DNA of 64,000 nt from Candidatus Tepidiaquacella proteinivora (GTDB lineage: Bacteria; Bacteroidota; Ignavibacteria; Tepidaquicellales; Tepidaquicellaceae): the NCBI GenBank assembly GCA_013348845.1, contig CP054675.1, positions 310,001 to 374,000 on the forward strand. The letters are read 5' to 3'. Below are positions 20,582-30,737 of the stretch, piece after piece. The notes under the pieces were generated by a model that made no database searches, was not told where the DNA came from, and was given only the letters and a program-made list of their open reading frames with translations. A program made the translations under genes and the position numbers. How positions within the stretch are numbered: the first letter of the stretch is position 1; every line of letters starts with the position of its first letter.

Positions 20582-21221
20582 TAAGAAAATTATCGCAATT
20601 ATAATTATTACTTTCCTGATATTATTTACTAATATACCAGGTTTAAGTGTGACTGTCATAAATGATAATATCTCTAAGGACACTATCATAAAGCAGGAAA
20701 TTCCCCAAAAGGTTAATCCCGGGGGATTATTTATATCACCTACCATTGGGGTAGAAGTACCATTTTCAGAGTTTGCCGGCAATTCTAATATGGCACTTTC
20801 ATTGGGGGGTAGAATAGAATATTCTACATTTAAACTTTCTCCGTTTGTCTTTGCTGTATCTTATTATTATCAAAATCATTCTGGCTCTGATGAATATAAG
20901 ACTGAAAATCTTTTAAATAGTCTCAAAACAAAAATTCATAATGTGGGATTTGGTTGTGATATAATACTGAATAAATATATAAAACAGACTTTCACAATAA
21001 TTTTTGCTACTTTTGAAGTAAAATATTTGAAAGTTCAGAGAGAGTTTTCGCCTGAAGAGGCAATTCTTAATATAAAGAAAGAAGATAATGTATTTGGTGT
21101 TTCGGGTGGAATTGGTTTTACATTATATATATTTGATATATATGGAACATATAATTATGCAAAAGAGTATTCAAGTTTCTCAATTAAAACACGATTTAGA
21201 GTTCCGCTGATAAGATTTTAA
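20574..21221 (+). CDS. Small secreted outer-membrane beta-barrel protein
   Basis: I start this at ATG 20574, which overlaps the previous gene by 8 bp; the frame is open further upstream but only the 20574 start gives a clean signal peptide (MIDKKIIAIIIITFLILF). The mature part has alternating hydrophobic and polar strands (FISPTIGVEVPFSEFAG, FGVSGGIGFTLYIFDIYG, SIKTRFRVPLIRF) and a C-terminal aromatic residue. This matches an 8-stranded OmpA/OmpX-like barrel of about 195 residues. No named family is recognised; its role is unknown. It is convergent with the glycosyltransferase, with stop codons overlapping by 4 bp. Confidence 0.7.
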   Translation: MIDKKIIAIIIITFLILFTNIPGLSVTVINDNISKDTIIKQEIPQKVNPGGLFISPTIGVEVPFSEFAGNSNMALSLGGRIEYSTFKLSPFVFAVSYYYQNHSGSDEYKTENLLNSLKTKIHNVGFGCDIILNKYIKQTFTIIFATFEVKYLKVQREFSPEEAILNIKKEDNVFGVSGGIGFTLYIFDIYGTYNYAKEYSSFSIKTRFRVPLIRF

Positions 21222-22318
21222 AACTTTCTATCCTTCCACTTTATTTTATACCCCCAAATAAAAGTAAATGGGAGCAATAGCCCGTATATCATAAAATAAA
21301 ACTGAAAAGGAATAAAATATTTATATATATGTAATACCTTCAAAGATTTTGCAACGGGAAAAGAAATTATAAAATCTGAAAATATTTTCAAAAATACCAA
21401 AGGGAAATAATAAGTTAACGGTAAAAGTAAATAACCACATAACATTAATACATTAACATTTAACATAAAAAATCCCACTGCATATCCAAGTATATTTATA
21501 CCCGTTCCGCCTCTGAACCATCTTTTTTTTTGTCGGTATAATTCCTTTAAATTTGCACATGCGCTTGACATCACATAACCAGAAGGTATGATAGGATATT
21601 TAATTTTATATTTCTTTTCTTTTTTAATTGTGTTTAATAAGGTTAAATCTTCAGTAACAGAAAATTTTAATTTTTCGTATCCACCTACTGAATCATAAAT
21701 ATCTTTATTCATTGCAAGGTTGTTACCCAGACAACTTAATGCATTATTTATTCCTGCACTTGAAGAAGATATTGATTCCAGATAGAGCCAATCCATTGCT
21801 TGTAGTTTTGTAAATATATTTTTACCTTCAAGCATCGTAAAACCACAAACGAATGCTGTATCTTTATCAAAATATTTAACTGCATTTCTGATCCATCCGG
21901 TTGGAACCGCACAATCTGCATCAGTTGTCATTATTATTTCACCTTTTGCTTCTTTAATCCCGTTTGATAAAGCAAATGCTTTACCATTTATATTTGGATT
22001 ATTATATTCCTCAATTGTTATTATTTTAAAATTTTTTAAGCCTTCGATTTCTTCTTCTATAATACCTTTTGTTGAATCAGTTGACCTATCATTTACTATT
22101 ATAACTTCAAACTTATCGTCCGGATAATCAATGTTTTTTAATGAATTAACACATTTTCTTATATTTCTTTCTTCGTTTCTTGCAGCTACAATAACAGAAA
22201 CGAAAGGTAGGTTATGATTACAGATTTTTATTTTTTTTATATTTCTATACCCCCATATATATAGAAATAAATATAACAAAAAATAAAGTGAAGTTGTTAT
22301 TATAAAGTATAAAATCAT
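21218..22318 (-). CDS. Membrane family 2 glycosyltransferase
   Basis: The 366-aa protein has an N-terminal membrane segment and a GT-A domain, followed by two or three C-terminal membrane segments. GT-A landmarks are VSVIVAARNEERNIRKCV, IIVNDRSTDST, the metal-binding TTDADC, and the QKKRWFRGG motif of processive GT2 enzymes. It probably transfers sugars for a surface polysaccharide or glycolipid at the inner membrane. It is similar in layout to polysaccharide synthases of the IcaA/ceramide glucosyltransferase type, but the substrate cannot be read from sequence. It lies 20 bp downstream of the M6-type gene on the same strand. Confidence 0.85.
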   Translation of the reverse strand: MILYFIITTSLYFLLYLFLYIWGYRNIKKIKICNHNLPFVSVIVAARNEERNIRKCVNSLKNIDYPDDKFEVIIVNDRSTDSTKGIIEEEIEGLKNFKIITIEEYNNPNINGKAFALSNGIKEAKGEIIMTTDADCAVPTGWIRNAVKYFDKDTAFVCGFTMLEGKNIFTKLQAMDWLYLESISSSSAGINNALSCLGNNLAMNKDIYDSVGGYEKLKFSVTEDLTLLNTIKKEKKYKIKYPIIPSGYVMSSACANLKELYRQKKRWFRGGTGINILGYAVGFFMLNVNVLMLCGYLLLPLTYYFPLVFLKIFSDFIISFPVAKSLKVLHIYKYFIPFQFYFMIYGLLLPFTFIWGYKIKWKDRKF

Positions 22319-22338
22319 TTAATTCTAATAATATCGTA

Positions 22339-25300
22339 TCATTTTACCACAGCAATTTTAATAATTTTTGTTTCAGTGGTGCCATCAATTTCAGCTTCTA
22401 CAACGCCATAATAAATACCTGTTTGGACATTTGTAACATCCCACACTACTTCATTATCACTATTTGAATATTTAGTACCGATTATTTTTGCAACTAATTC
22501 TCCGGATAAATCTAAAATTTTTATTGTTACATTAGTCGCATTTCCATTAATGTAATATCTTATAAAAGTTTTATTATCATATACTGGATTAGGCCAATTA
22601 TATACTCTGTCAGATGGTAATTTTTCGTTGTAGGGTATAATTGAAGTTAAGGATTTAAAATTACTATTGGAAAAATATTTATCATTATGAATGTTTTTCC
22701 AGAGAATATTATTTTGTATATATGGATATCCTGTTTTATAAGCATATAAATAACCATCATTACTGAATACAAGAATTCCGAGTGTATCAGAAATATTAAA
22801 GAAAGCAGGGGATGTTAAATTTGATTTACCTGTTTTAATTGGAAATCCATCTAAAACCCTGCCATTTATACCATAGGCAAATAAATCTCCGTCTTTTGTA
22901 ATAAATAGTAAATCAATATAACCATCATTATTAATATCAGCAACAATAATTCCAGAATTTATTTCAGATTTTATTCTTACAGGGAAGTAATCAATCATAA
23001 CTTCATTGCCACTAAAAGCTTTAACTTTACCATTATCATTAATTATGATTTCCTGTTTTGTATCTTTATTAATATCAGATAGAATCGGAGGTAAGGTTAA
23101 ATTATTAATACTGTATTTTTCTAATATTGATTTTCCATTGAGATAGATATATTGATTGTATGATATTATTGAATCTATAGAATTCTTGTTAATAATATTT
23201 CCGGATGTGATATATTTATTATCGGTTGAGTATATAAAACTATTAAATGAAATTTTAGACAGCTGAGTTATTGTATTAGTATTTGAATCAATAATTGATG
23301 ACGGATTTCCGTCTAATTGGTATGAGAATAATTTTTGATTAACAGGAAGAATAATTCTTATAGAATCAAAGACAAGGGGTAAACCAGTAAAGTTCATCCC
23401 TTGAATGGGGTTGTAAATTACTGAATCTGTTATTTGATAATTAGGATTAAATTTAAATAAACCTATGCTTCCACCAGTTATTGAATTAGATAGTGCAATT
23501 AATCTAAATGAATTTAAATTTGGTGAATATGCAATTGATGGAGGAGAGAATCCATAATTCGGAATGATTAAACTATTTGTATCATTTGTAATAGAAGAGC
23601 CATCATTTTTGAATATATGTATTCCCTGAGCTGAATTTACTAAAATTTCATCAATATTGTCATTATTAATATCAAAACTAATTGGATTTGAATATTGATT
23701 AGGCGTACCTAAGTATTTTGGAAATCCGCTGAGAGGTTTTATAATATCTGAACCGATCCTAATTTTAAATGTCATTACCGGTGATATAGTATCAAAATCT
23801 GTAATATATATATTATTATTAGCAAGTGAATAACTCAAAGAGTTAGGTATAGAAAACGGTGTAAATTTATTTTGATATATATTTGATGGCACATAATGAT
23901 TACCATTGTACCAGAAATCAACAAAGCTGCCATCTCCCGTAATTGCTCCAAACGGAGTATTAATCGTTATTCCAATTTCCTGTGCACCCTTAGCTTCTTC
24001 AAGATCAACTCCTTTATGTTCTATATCATTATTAATTGTGTTCGTTGCAATTTTTGCTTTAATAATTTCTTCATCAATATGCCATATCAATATTCCACCC
24101 CTGAAATTGGCAGTGTCATTTATAACACCTGGTAAACTCCAGTCTAAGTATGAAACATCAATTACATTTCCGTCAACTTTTGTAATGTCATAATTAATAA
24201 ATCCATTCTGGTCTTTTGTGTATAAAGTTGAATCAAGGAAGTTTCTATTTCTTGTATATACTTTTTGTCCGGTGTTGAAAGGATTTCTATTTCTATTTTC
24301 TATTAGGAAATATTCCTGAGAATTAATTAATACTTTAAAGATAGTTGAATCTTGCGGATATGGAAGAGATGAAGTATTTATTCTGAATACATCACTGCCA
24401 CTGGAAATAGTAATCGGAGATATCCAACCAAGATAAATTTTTTCCCAGGCAGAAGGTTCTGGTGGAAAAATTCCATTAAAACTAAATATTGATTGTCCGT
24501 CCATAAGTCCAAATCTACCAATAGCAGTTTTTCCTGTGCTTGTGTTAAATAAATCAGGCAAACCAAGAAAACTTCCGAAACTTCCAACCAGAATTCCGTT
24601 CATACCAAGCTCGATAAGATATTTCCCGGAGATTAAATCCAATTCCCTAAGTTCTGCAGATGGAATAACAAGTGAATTCTTTATTGTAAATCCCTCCTGG
24701 GTTTGAAATCCATTATAATTATTTCCGAAGAATTCTTTCAAAGTTTTCAAATCAAGGTATATAGAAGGTATATCGTATGGGGTTGGATCATATCCATATA
24801 TTGATGTAAGATCTACGTCTCTACCAATACCAGCATGAAAAATAATAAACGCACATTTATTTGAATCAATATTTGAAAAATTTATTATGCTATCGGCTCT
24901 TGCCCAGCTATCCTGAAATAAGTACCCTAATTTTATAAAGCTTTCATTTTTTAAAGGTGAATATTCCCTCATTTTTTTTGGGAGATTTATTACCTGCCCA
25001 TAAAGTCTGAAGTTAATTATTAGTTTTCCTTTGGAAGCTTTATAATAGTAGTTTTTTAGAAATTTTAAATGGTCTAAAAAATATAGGCTGTCGTATGGTG
25101 GAGCGTCAACAACTGTATCTCTCTGTTTTGAGGGGTCGAAGTATTTATTAGATAAATCAAATCTTCCGTTACCTGTTGTTAAAGGGTCATTATCTTCCTG
25201 AAACTGGACAAGTATAGCAATTACCTGGAAAGTATCGGCATTTGTTTTATAAGGTTGTGGATTATGTTTCTGATTATAGTTTGAAATTCTGATTGGGTGA

Positions 25301-25389
25301 GAAAGTTCAAAATTTCTTTTAATATTCTCTTGTCCGTAACCTAAGTTAATGATTATAAGAATGAAGAAAAATATTTTTAGTATTTTCAC
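22339..25389 (-). CDS. Secreted M6-metalloprotease-like protein with lost zinc motif, FG-GAP repeats and type IX sorting domain
   Basis: The 1016-aa protein starts at GTG 25389 behind a TAGGAA ribosome-binding site and has a Sec signal peptide (KILKIFFFILIIINLGYG). Residues about 50-550 follow the M6 (immune inhibitor A) domain, with VIAILVQFQEDND, HAGIGRDVD, SAELRELDL and SFLGLPDLFNTSTG then FGLMDGQS. The catalytic HExxH, expected just before LGLPDL, reads GSFGS (G269, S270, S273), so both histidines and the glutamate are gone. Residues about 560-920 hold FG-GAP/VCBS-like repeats with calcium-type loops (DINNDNIDEI, DINKDTKQEI, DINNDGYIDL). The C-terminus is a type IX sorting domain (NWPNPVYDN, KILDLSGELV, GIYYGVVEAEIDG). 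I infer a secreted, non-proteolytic surface protein handled by the adjacent PorV and PorU. Confidence 0.88.
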   Translation of the reverse strand: MKILKIFFFILIIINLGYGQENIKRNFELSHPIRISNYNQKHNPQPYKTNADTFQVIAILVQFQEDNDPLTTGNGRFDLSNKYFDPSKQRDTVVDAPPYDSLYFLDHLKFLKNYYYKASKGKLIINFRLYGQVINLPKKMREYSPLKNESFIKLGYLFQDSWARADSIINFSNIDSNKCAFIIFHAGIGRDVDLTSIYGYDPTPYDIPSIYLDLKTLKEFFGNNYNGFQTQEGFTIKNSLVIPSAELRELDLISGKYLIELGMNGILVGSFGSFLGLPDLFNTSTGKTAIGRFGLMDGQSIFSFNGIFPPEPSAWEKIYLGWISPITISSGSDVFRINTSSLPYPQDSTIFKVLINSQEYFLIENRNRNPFNTGQKVYTRNRNFLDSTLYTKDQNGFINYDITKVDGNVIDVSYLDWSLPGVINDTANFRGGILIWHIDEEIIKAKIATNTINNDIEHKGVDLEEAKGAQEIGITINTPFGAITGDGSFVDFWYNGNHYVPSNIYQNKFTPFSIPNSLSYSLANNNIYITDFDTISPVMTFKIRIGSDIIKPLSGFPKYLGTPNQYSNPISFDINNDNIDEILVNSAQGIHIFKNDGSSITNDTNSLIIPNYGFSPPSIAYSPNLNSFRLIALSNSITGGSIGLFKFNPNYQITDSVIYNPIQGMNFTGLPLVFDSIRIILPVNQKLFSYQLDGNPSSIIDSNTNTITQLSKISFNSFIYSTDNKYITSGNIINKNSIDSIISYNQYIYLNGKSILEKYSINNLTLPPILSDINKDTKQEIIINDNGKVKAFSGNEVMIDYFPVRIKSEINSGIIVADINNDGYIDLLFITKDGDLFAYGINGRVLDGFPIKTGKSNLTSPAFFNISDTLGILVFSNDGYLYAYKTGYPYIQNNILWKNIHNDKYFSNSNFKSLTSIIPYNEKLPSDRVYNWPNPVYDNKTFIRYYINGNATNVTIKILDLSGELVAKIIGTKYSNSDNEVVWDVTNVQTGIYYGVVEAEIDGTTETKIIKIAVVK

Positions 25390-25473
25390 AATTCCTAAAA
25401 TTTCTTTTTTAATACAAAACTATTTCAATAATGTTTACTATATATTATCTTTATATTACTAAATGTTAATATA

Positions 25474-26586
25474 TTAGAAATTGATAATAAACCCAAATCT
25501 TAGAGTATTTGCTAATGGATGAGTTTCATCAATTGTATTAATATAACTGAAATCAAATCCATATAAACTGTACCTTATACCTGCGCCGAGAGTTATAAAT
25601 TTTCTATTTCCATATTGAGGGTCTTCATAAAAGTATCCGGCTCTCAATGCAATTAGCTTAGGATTTCCATACCAATATTCTGCTCCGACAGAAGACTGAA
25701 TCGATGCTGCAATTTCTTTTATTCCACCTTTCCAGGATGTAAACAATGCCTTGTAAAAAGGATCTGGTTTGTTCACAAGTAATTTTGCAAAATCTGCTGT
25801 AAGGGTTAAATCGTTTCCTTCATTTTTAAATAATTTGTAGGCAACACCAATTCTCAATTGAGTGGGGATTGGGTCTGCCTGAGCTGCATCAACATATTGA
25901 ATCTTCGGACCAAGGTTGGATAGATTTATTCCAAGTGATATTTTGTCTTTAAATATCTTTAAACCTGAAGAGGGTCTGTATAAAGCTGATATATCAAAAC
26001 TGGTAGTAAAAGCAGTACCAGTTCCTTGTTCATTTCCAACTTTAACGCTTGAAAGATTACTGTATATAAAACGTGTAACTACGCCGACACCTAAATCTTT
26101 TGAAACTTTTGTTGAGTAGCCGAATGCTATTGCAAATTCGTATGCTTTGTAATCTCCAATCCTATTGCCAAATTCATCAGTTTGTATAATTGTCCCAATA
26201 TTTAAATATGTTAAACTTACGCCTAAAGTTCCTCTCAATGATGGAAAATGTCTCTTAGCTGCTAAATAGTCATAGAATAAATCAGAAATATTAAGGTTTG
26301 CAAGCCAGGGAGAGTGAGTAAAATTTATTTCTGTATTTTCTTCCTGAAAGGCTAAGCCGGATGGGTTCCAATGCATAGCAGTTGCATCATCAGCAATAGC
26401 AGTTCCAGTTTCTCCCATTGCAGCAAATCTCGAATTAGGTCCTATAAGTAAAAAGGGAACACCAGTCGATATTGTTTTCTGTGCAAATAAATCAGTCACA
26501 TTTATACTAAATGTCATAAGGACTAACATTAGACTGATTAGCAATAGATTCTTTGATTTTGGTTTCATTTTTGAGATTTCCTCCAA
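25474..26586 (-). CDS. porV: PorV/PorQ-family outer-membrane barrel of the type IX secretion system
   Basis: The 370-aa protein has a long signal sequence (LLLISLMLVLMTFSINVTDLFA) and a FadL-like barrel. The N-terminus after cleavage has the PorV hallmark: GVPFLLIGPNSRFAAMGETG then AIADDATAMHWNPSGLAF. The barrel closes with LANTLRFGFIINF. PorV shuttles type IX cargo from the translocon to the PorU sortase. It is encoded 10 bp downstream of porU, the same pairing seen in Porphyromonas and Flavobacterium. PorQ and other family members look alike, so the symbol rests partly on context. Confidence 0.85.
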   Translation of the reverse strand: MEEISKMKPKSKNLLLISLMLVLMTFSINVTDLFAQKTISTGVPFLLIGPNSRFAAMGETGTAIADDATAMHWNPSGLAFQEENTEINFTHSPWLANLNISDLFYDYLAAKRHFPSLRGTLGVSLTYLNIGTIIQTDEFGNRIGDYKAYEFAIAFGYSTKVSKDLGVGVVTRFIYSNLSSVKVGNEQGTGTAFTTSFDISALYRPSSGLKIFKDKISLGINLSNLGPKIQYVDAAQADPIPTQLRIGVAYKLFKNEGNDLTLTADFAKLLVNKPDPFYKALFTSWKGGIKEIAASIQSSVGAEYWYGNPKLIALRAGYFYEDPQYGNRKFITLGAGIRYSLYGFDFSYINTIDETHPLANTLRFGFIINF

Positions 26587-26596
26587 ATATATTTAA

Positions 26597-29500
26597 TTAT
26601 TTTAATTTTGCTAATTTATGAATAGAACTATTTGTAAAATTACCATCTACAGTCTTAACAATCAATTTATATAAGTAAACTCCATTTGCAATAGCATCAC
26701 CATCCGAATCTTTTCCATCCCAATCTATTTGTACAAATTTTTCATTTATATTATTTCTTTTAACTTCTTTAATCAGTTTACCGCTAACAGTGTATATTTT
26801 TATTTCTACATCAATAGGGGAGTCCAGGTTATGTTTAAAAATGAAACTTGTGTTGTCTTTAAAAGGATTAGGATAATTATATATATCAGCAATATATAAT
26901 GAAGAGGTTCCCTTAACGACAAATTCTACCTCAGCAGTATTTGGATTATTATAGGTATCCCAGGCTTTAACTCTTAGTGTGTATTTACCCTCAGTAAGAT
27001 TTTCCAGCGGGTATTCTAAAGTTCCATATTGGAATCCGGAGACTGAATTATAGTATTGGGTTAAATCAATTTTTTTACTTTCATCATTATTAAATATAGC
27101 CTCAATTTTATGCCCGATTGTACCGGTTAAATTAATTCCACTTTCATCAAAGAAATCTGCAATGATTTTGCTATTTTGATTTATTATATCACCGCTTCTA
27201 AAATTGCGTGAGTCTAAAAATACCTTAATCTCTGGTCCGGTTGTATCTACTACTGCGGTACTATCTATACCATCAATTACAAACATATTAGAAAATCCGG
27301 AACCTTCATTTATATTATCATAAAAGTAAGTCAGAATTTTACCTGTTCCTTTTTTATATGAAATATCTTTAGGGACAATAAATTCGACAGACCATTTACC
27401 ATTTACAACCTGAGTTCTTCCAGTAAATATTATACCACCATCAAGTTTAAACCGGAAATGATATATTACAAAATCGACAACATCCATATCCCTATCAACA
27501 TCAAATATTTTAACATGTATAGACCCATTGAAATCATTCCAGAAAGTAGAATCAGGTCTTAAAATACTACCTGTGACTTTTACTCTTTGTAAAGCCTTTA
27601 TGTGAGCAGTGTCGTTTGTTGAAGTATTATTAATTGAATCAATTCTTGTGAAATATTGCGGAATACTTATTCTCATAGCAGGGTCACCAATTATGCAGAA
27701 TTTCATATCATTATCACTGATAAATGGGAGTTGATTTTTAGTAATATATAATGATTTACCATATCTTAATGGAAGATTTAAGGTATCTTTGGTGAACATA
27801 AAAGTATTCCATAATGTATTGTTTAATATCGCATTAGGGGTGCTAAATACAGGGCGGACAGAACCTACAGATGAAATAACACCTTTGTTTGCAATATAGA
27901 CTAATTGTTCTCCCATACTAATCAGGTAGGGGTCATCCCATCTTGATATATCACAACTCGCAATTGTCATTATGGGGTATTTGCCTTTATTTTTTAATTG
28001 TGCAACGGCTTCATCTCTTACAAAAATATGCTCATGTGCCCATAAATCTGTACTACCATGCCCGACATAATTTATTAGTAATCTTCCCTCATTCCAGCTT
28101 TTTATTATATCAACATTTGCACCTGGCTTTCTTCTGCCTTGTGGAGTTATTACTGCCGGGTATGTAACAATATAGATTTTATCTTTTTCAAAATCCTTTG
28201 CAGTATATACTTGTGCTATTAATTCACACTGATCTGTGTGAATGCTGCCTTCTTCTCCTTGTGTACTTCTCGTTGTCCAGCCATCGTCAGCAACATACAT
28301 AATTTTCTTCTTCCAGATACCGTTTGTTTGTGGAGACTCATATTCAATTATTTTATCGACAACTGAGTTTGCTTCTGTAAGTGAATTCACACACAATCTT
28401 GCATGAGAAAAATCAGGTCTGCAAGGAGCAGGGTATTCAAAATTTTCATTTATATCTGTTAGAAAATCATCACTTGGATAACTTGTAATTTCATTTTGTT
28501 CAGGGTCATCTTTTTCAAGAGGTGGTAAATAATTTTTTGTTGTAAGATTATAAATATTTTTATAATCATAACTGCCATCACCAAAGAATAAAACATAAAC
28601 CGGTCTTTCTACCCAGTTAATGAAAGCATATTTTAGAAAATTTCTTATGGCAAGGGGATCAGTTAAACCACCGGAAAATTCATTATAGATTTGGTTTATG
28701 TCTACGACAAGTGTATTAATTTTATTTTTCCCTTCTTTTTCTCTCTGTTCTTTTAATCTGTTAGCTACAGAAAGAAATTCTGTTGGAGTTATAATAATAT
28801 TACTGGCACCGTTTGATATTCCATGTAAATTCTGGTTTGGTATTTTAGAAGAGATTGAATGTGGAGTCTTATAACTATTATCTCCAACTATGAAAAATCT
28901 TTTTGGAAATCCTTCAAACAATTCCTGTTGAAATTTTACCACCCCATTATTATATGATATCGGTGATATAATTTTAACATTTGTAAAATCAGAAACATCA
29001 AATATTTTTACTGAGGATGTATTAAATGGCGAAACATTATATTCCACTAATTGATTTGTATCAGGCGTGAATATTTGTATATAATTATTCTGAGCGCTAT
29101 TCAGATATCTCTTGTAATGAATTTCATAATAATCATAATTACCTCTAACACCCTGAGTGTTATATTGTGCAGGAAGACATAGTTTTAAACTTATTGAGTT
29201 ATAACCCGGAAGTAATGAATATACTTCATCGATTTGTTTCGAAACGAAATGAGAAAATTCACTGAAAATACCGGGTACTTCATAAATCTGGTTGAAGTTA
29301 GAATTTTCATCTTTAAGATTAAAATATGAAACGATAGAAGAAGAGTTCCCAAATCTCATTCTAAGTCTGATAAAAGAACCATCAACATATCCTACTAAAT
29401 TTTTTACAAATGAAAAACATTCATTATAACTTATATTTTGACTAACCCATTGAGTACCTGTATGACCTAAGTTTATTACTTCTGCTTTTTCAAAAAATCT

Positions 29501-30625
29501 ATTATAAGCATAAGATACCTGTTCAGCGGTCGGGATATTTGGAGAATTTATTATTTGCATTCTCTTACCGTTTGCACCACCATAAGTGAGCCAGTAAATA
29601 TTTGAATTTGTAAATCTATGTACATAACTTTTGTATAACTTCTCAATTGAATCATAAACCCAGTCAAATGTAGAGATACCGTAAAAGAGTAAATATTCAA
29701 ATTTACCGTTGGCATCGGTTTGGACATAAATATTTACTTCATTTAAATCGTTTATAGTAGAAACTGAATTATTGTATGGGAGTTCCTTTCCACCGTTGTT
29801 ATAAATTTTAATTGTCTGGGGGTTTATATTATCAGTATTAATACCTGCATTTTGCAGATAAGCTTTATCAATTTTATATATACCGGTTTCTTTAACTTCA
29901 ATTTTATAAAAATCTCCGCTGGAGAGAACACTGTTTTGAATTTGTGTTCTGACTGATTGGTTGAATTCTTTAGTTGACCATTTAATTGCAATGTTTGAAT
30001 TAATTGCTAAACCAGAGAATATATCCTTTTCTTCTTTTGAAAGAGTTTTATTCATCAATACAGGATAACCGCCAAAGCTAATCCTGATTCTAATGAAATC
30101 AAGTTTTTTAATAATTTTTAAGGAAGGATTATATAATACCGGGTATATTTTTATGTGACCGAGGTATTTATTTCTTAAAATTCCACCTTGAGAAAATTCA
30201 GCAAAACTTTTGGGATAAAAGTCATTTGAATTATAAACAGAAGCATCTTTCATATAATCATAATCGTATAAACCTTCTTTAGTCTTTTTTAAATTTGGTA
30301 TAGGGGCGATGTCAATATTATTAATTTCCGAATATTTAAAATCAATTATTTCTAATCGGTTGTTTTCAAAGGATGGTAAAAAAACCGGGATTGAACGAAT
30401 GGGTATATCAGGATAACCGGGTTTAATAATTTCAGAGAAAGTATTTTCAGCAATATAGTTGTTTATGTATTTTGGGTAATAAATAAATTCTACAGATGAT
30501 TGATTAATTGAAATAATTTCTATATCATTTCCAAAATTGTTTTTTGGGTTTCTGTTTTGTGGAAAAGCAATACTAATCATTAGAATGAAAAGTATTAAAT
30601 TAGAAACTATTACTTTTTTCTTCAT
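26597..30625 (-). CDS. porU: Type IX secretion sortase PorU, gingipain-like C25 cysteine peptidase
   Basis: The 1342-aa protein has a signal peptide (KKVIVSNLILFILMISIAFP), a long N-terminal beta region, and a C25 peptidase domain with the histidine in NYVGHGSTDLWAHE near residue 850 and the cysteine in MTIASCDISRWDD near 890. A beta-rich C-terminal half follows. It ends in a FlgD/type IX-like Ig domain (YNYPNPFKDN, KIYTVSGKLI, WDGKDSDGDAIANGVYLYKL). PorU removes the C-terminal signal of type IX cargo and joins the cargo to lipopolysaccharide at the surface. It is transcribed with porV from a strong promoter at 30738-30766. Other type IX C25 proteins look similar, but length and porV linkage favour PorU. 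Confidence 0.88.
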   Translation of the reverse strand: MKKKVIVSNLILFILMISIAFPQNRNPKNNFGNDIEIISINQSSVEFIYYPKYINNYIAENTFSEIIKPGYPDIPIRSIPVFLPSFENNRLEIIDFKYSEINNIDIAPIPNLKKTKEGLYDYDYMKDASVYNSNDFYPKSFAEFSQGGILRNKYLGHIKIYPVLYNPSLKIIKKLDFIRIRISFGGYPVLMNKTLSKEEKDIFSGLAINSNIAIKWSTKEFNQSVRTQIQNSVLSSGDFYKIEVKETGIYKIDKAYLQNAGINTDNINPQTIKIYNNGGKELPYNNSVSTINDLNEVNIYVQTDANGKFEYLLFYGISTFDWVYDSIEKLYKSYVHRFTNSNIYWLTYGGANGKRMQIINSPNIPTAEQVSYAYNRFFEKAEVINLGHTGTQWVSQNISYNECFSFVKNLVGYVDGSFIRLRMRFGNSSSIVSYFNLKDENSNFNQIYEVPGIFSEFSHFVSKQIDEVYSLLPGYNSISLKLCLPAQYNTQGVRGNYDYYEIHYKRYLNSAQNNYIQIFTPDTNQLVEYNVSPFNTSSVKIFDVSDFTNVKIISPISYNNGVVKFQQELFEGFPKRFFIVGDNSYKTPHSISSKIPNQNLHGISNGASNIIITPTEFLSVANRLKEQREKEGKNKINTLVVDINQIYNEFSGGLTDPLAIRNFLKYAFINWVERPVYVLFFGDGSYDYKNIYNLTTKNYLPPLEKDDPEQNEITSYPSDDFLTDINENFEYPAPCRPDFSHARLCVNSLTEANSVVDKIIEYESPQTNGIWKKKIMYVADDGWTTRSTQGEEGSIHTDQCELIAQVYTAKDFEKDKIYIVTYPAVITPQGRRKPGANVDIIKSWNEGRLLINYVGHGSTDLWAHEHIFVRDEAVAQLKNKGKYPIMTIASCDISRWDDPYLISMGEQLVYIANKGVISSVGSVRPVFSTPNAILNNTLWNTFMFTKDTLNLPLRYGKSLYITKNQLPFISDNDMKFCIIGDPAMRISIPQYFTRIDSINNTSTNDTAHIKALQRVKVTGSILRPDSTFWNDFNGSIHVKIFDVDRDMDVVDFVIYHFRFKLDGGIIFTGRTQVVNGKWSVEFIVPKDISYKKGTGKILTYFYDNINEGSGFSNMFVIDGIDSTAVVDTTGPEIKVFLDSRNFRSGDIINQNSKIIADFFDESGINLTGTIGHKIEAIFNNDESKKIDLTQYYNSVSGFQYGTLEYPLENLTEGKYTLRVKAWDTYNNPNTAEVEFVVKGTSSLYIADIYNYPNPFKDNTSFIFKHNLDSPIDVEIKIYTVSGKLIKEVKRNNINEKFVQIDWDGKDSDGDAIANGVYLYKLIVKTVDGNFTNSSIHKLAKLK

Positions 30626-30650
30626 AATTGTCCTTTATATATAAAATAAA

Positions 30651-30700
30651 ATACCATTTATTAAAGTTTCATTTAAAGACTCAAATTTAATAAATGGTAT
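30651..30700 (-). promoter_or_regulatory. 15-bp perfect hairpin in the porU leader (possible attenuator or rnc terminator)
   Basis: ATACCATTTATTAAA at 30651-30665 is the exact inverse complement of TTTAATAAATGGTAT at 30686-30700, with a 20-nt loop. On the minus strand the stem is followed by a U-rich run (TTTATTTTATATAT) and then AAAGGA and the porU ATG. It lies inside the untranslated leader of porU, downstream of the predicted promoter. Only two G-C pairs are present, so its strength as a terminator is uncertain. Confidence 0.6.
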
Positions 30701-30737
30701 AAAATTATTCTATATAGATTTCGATTATTTATTTACA

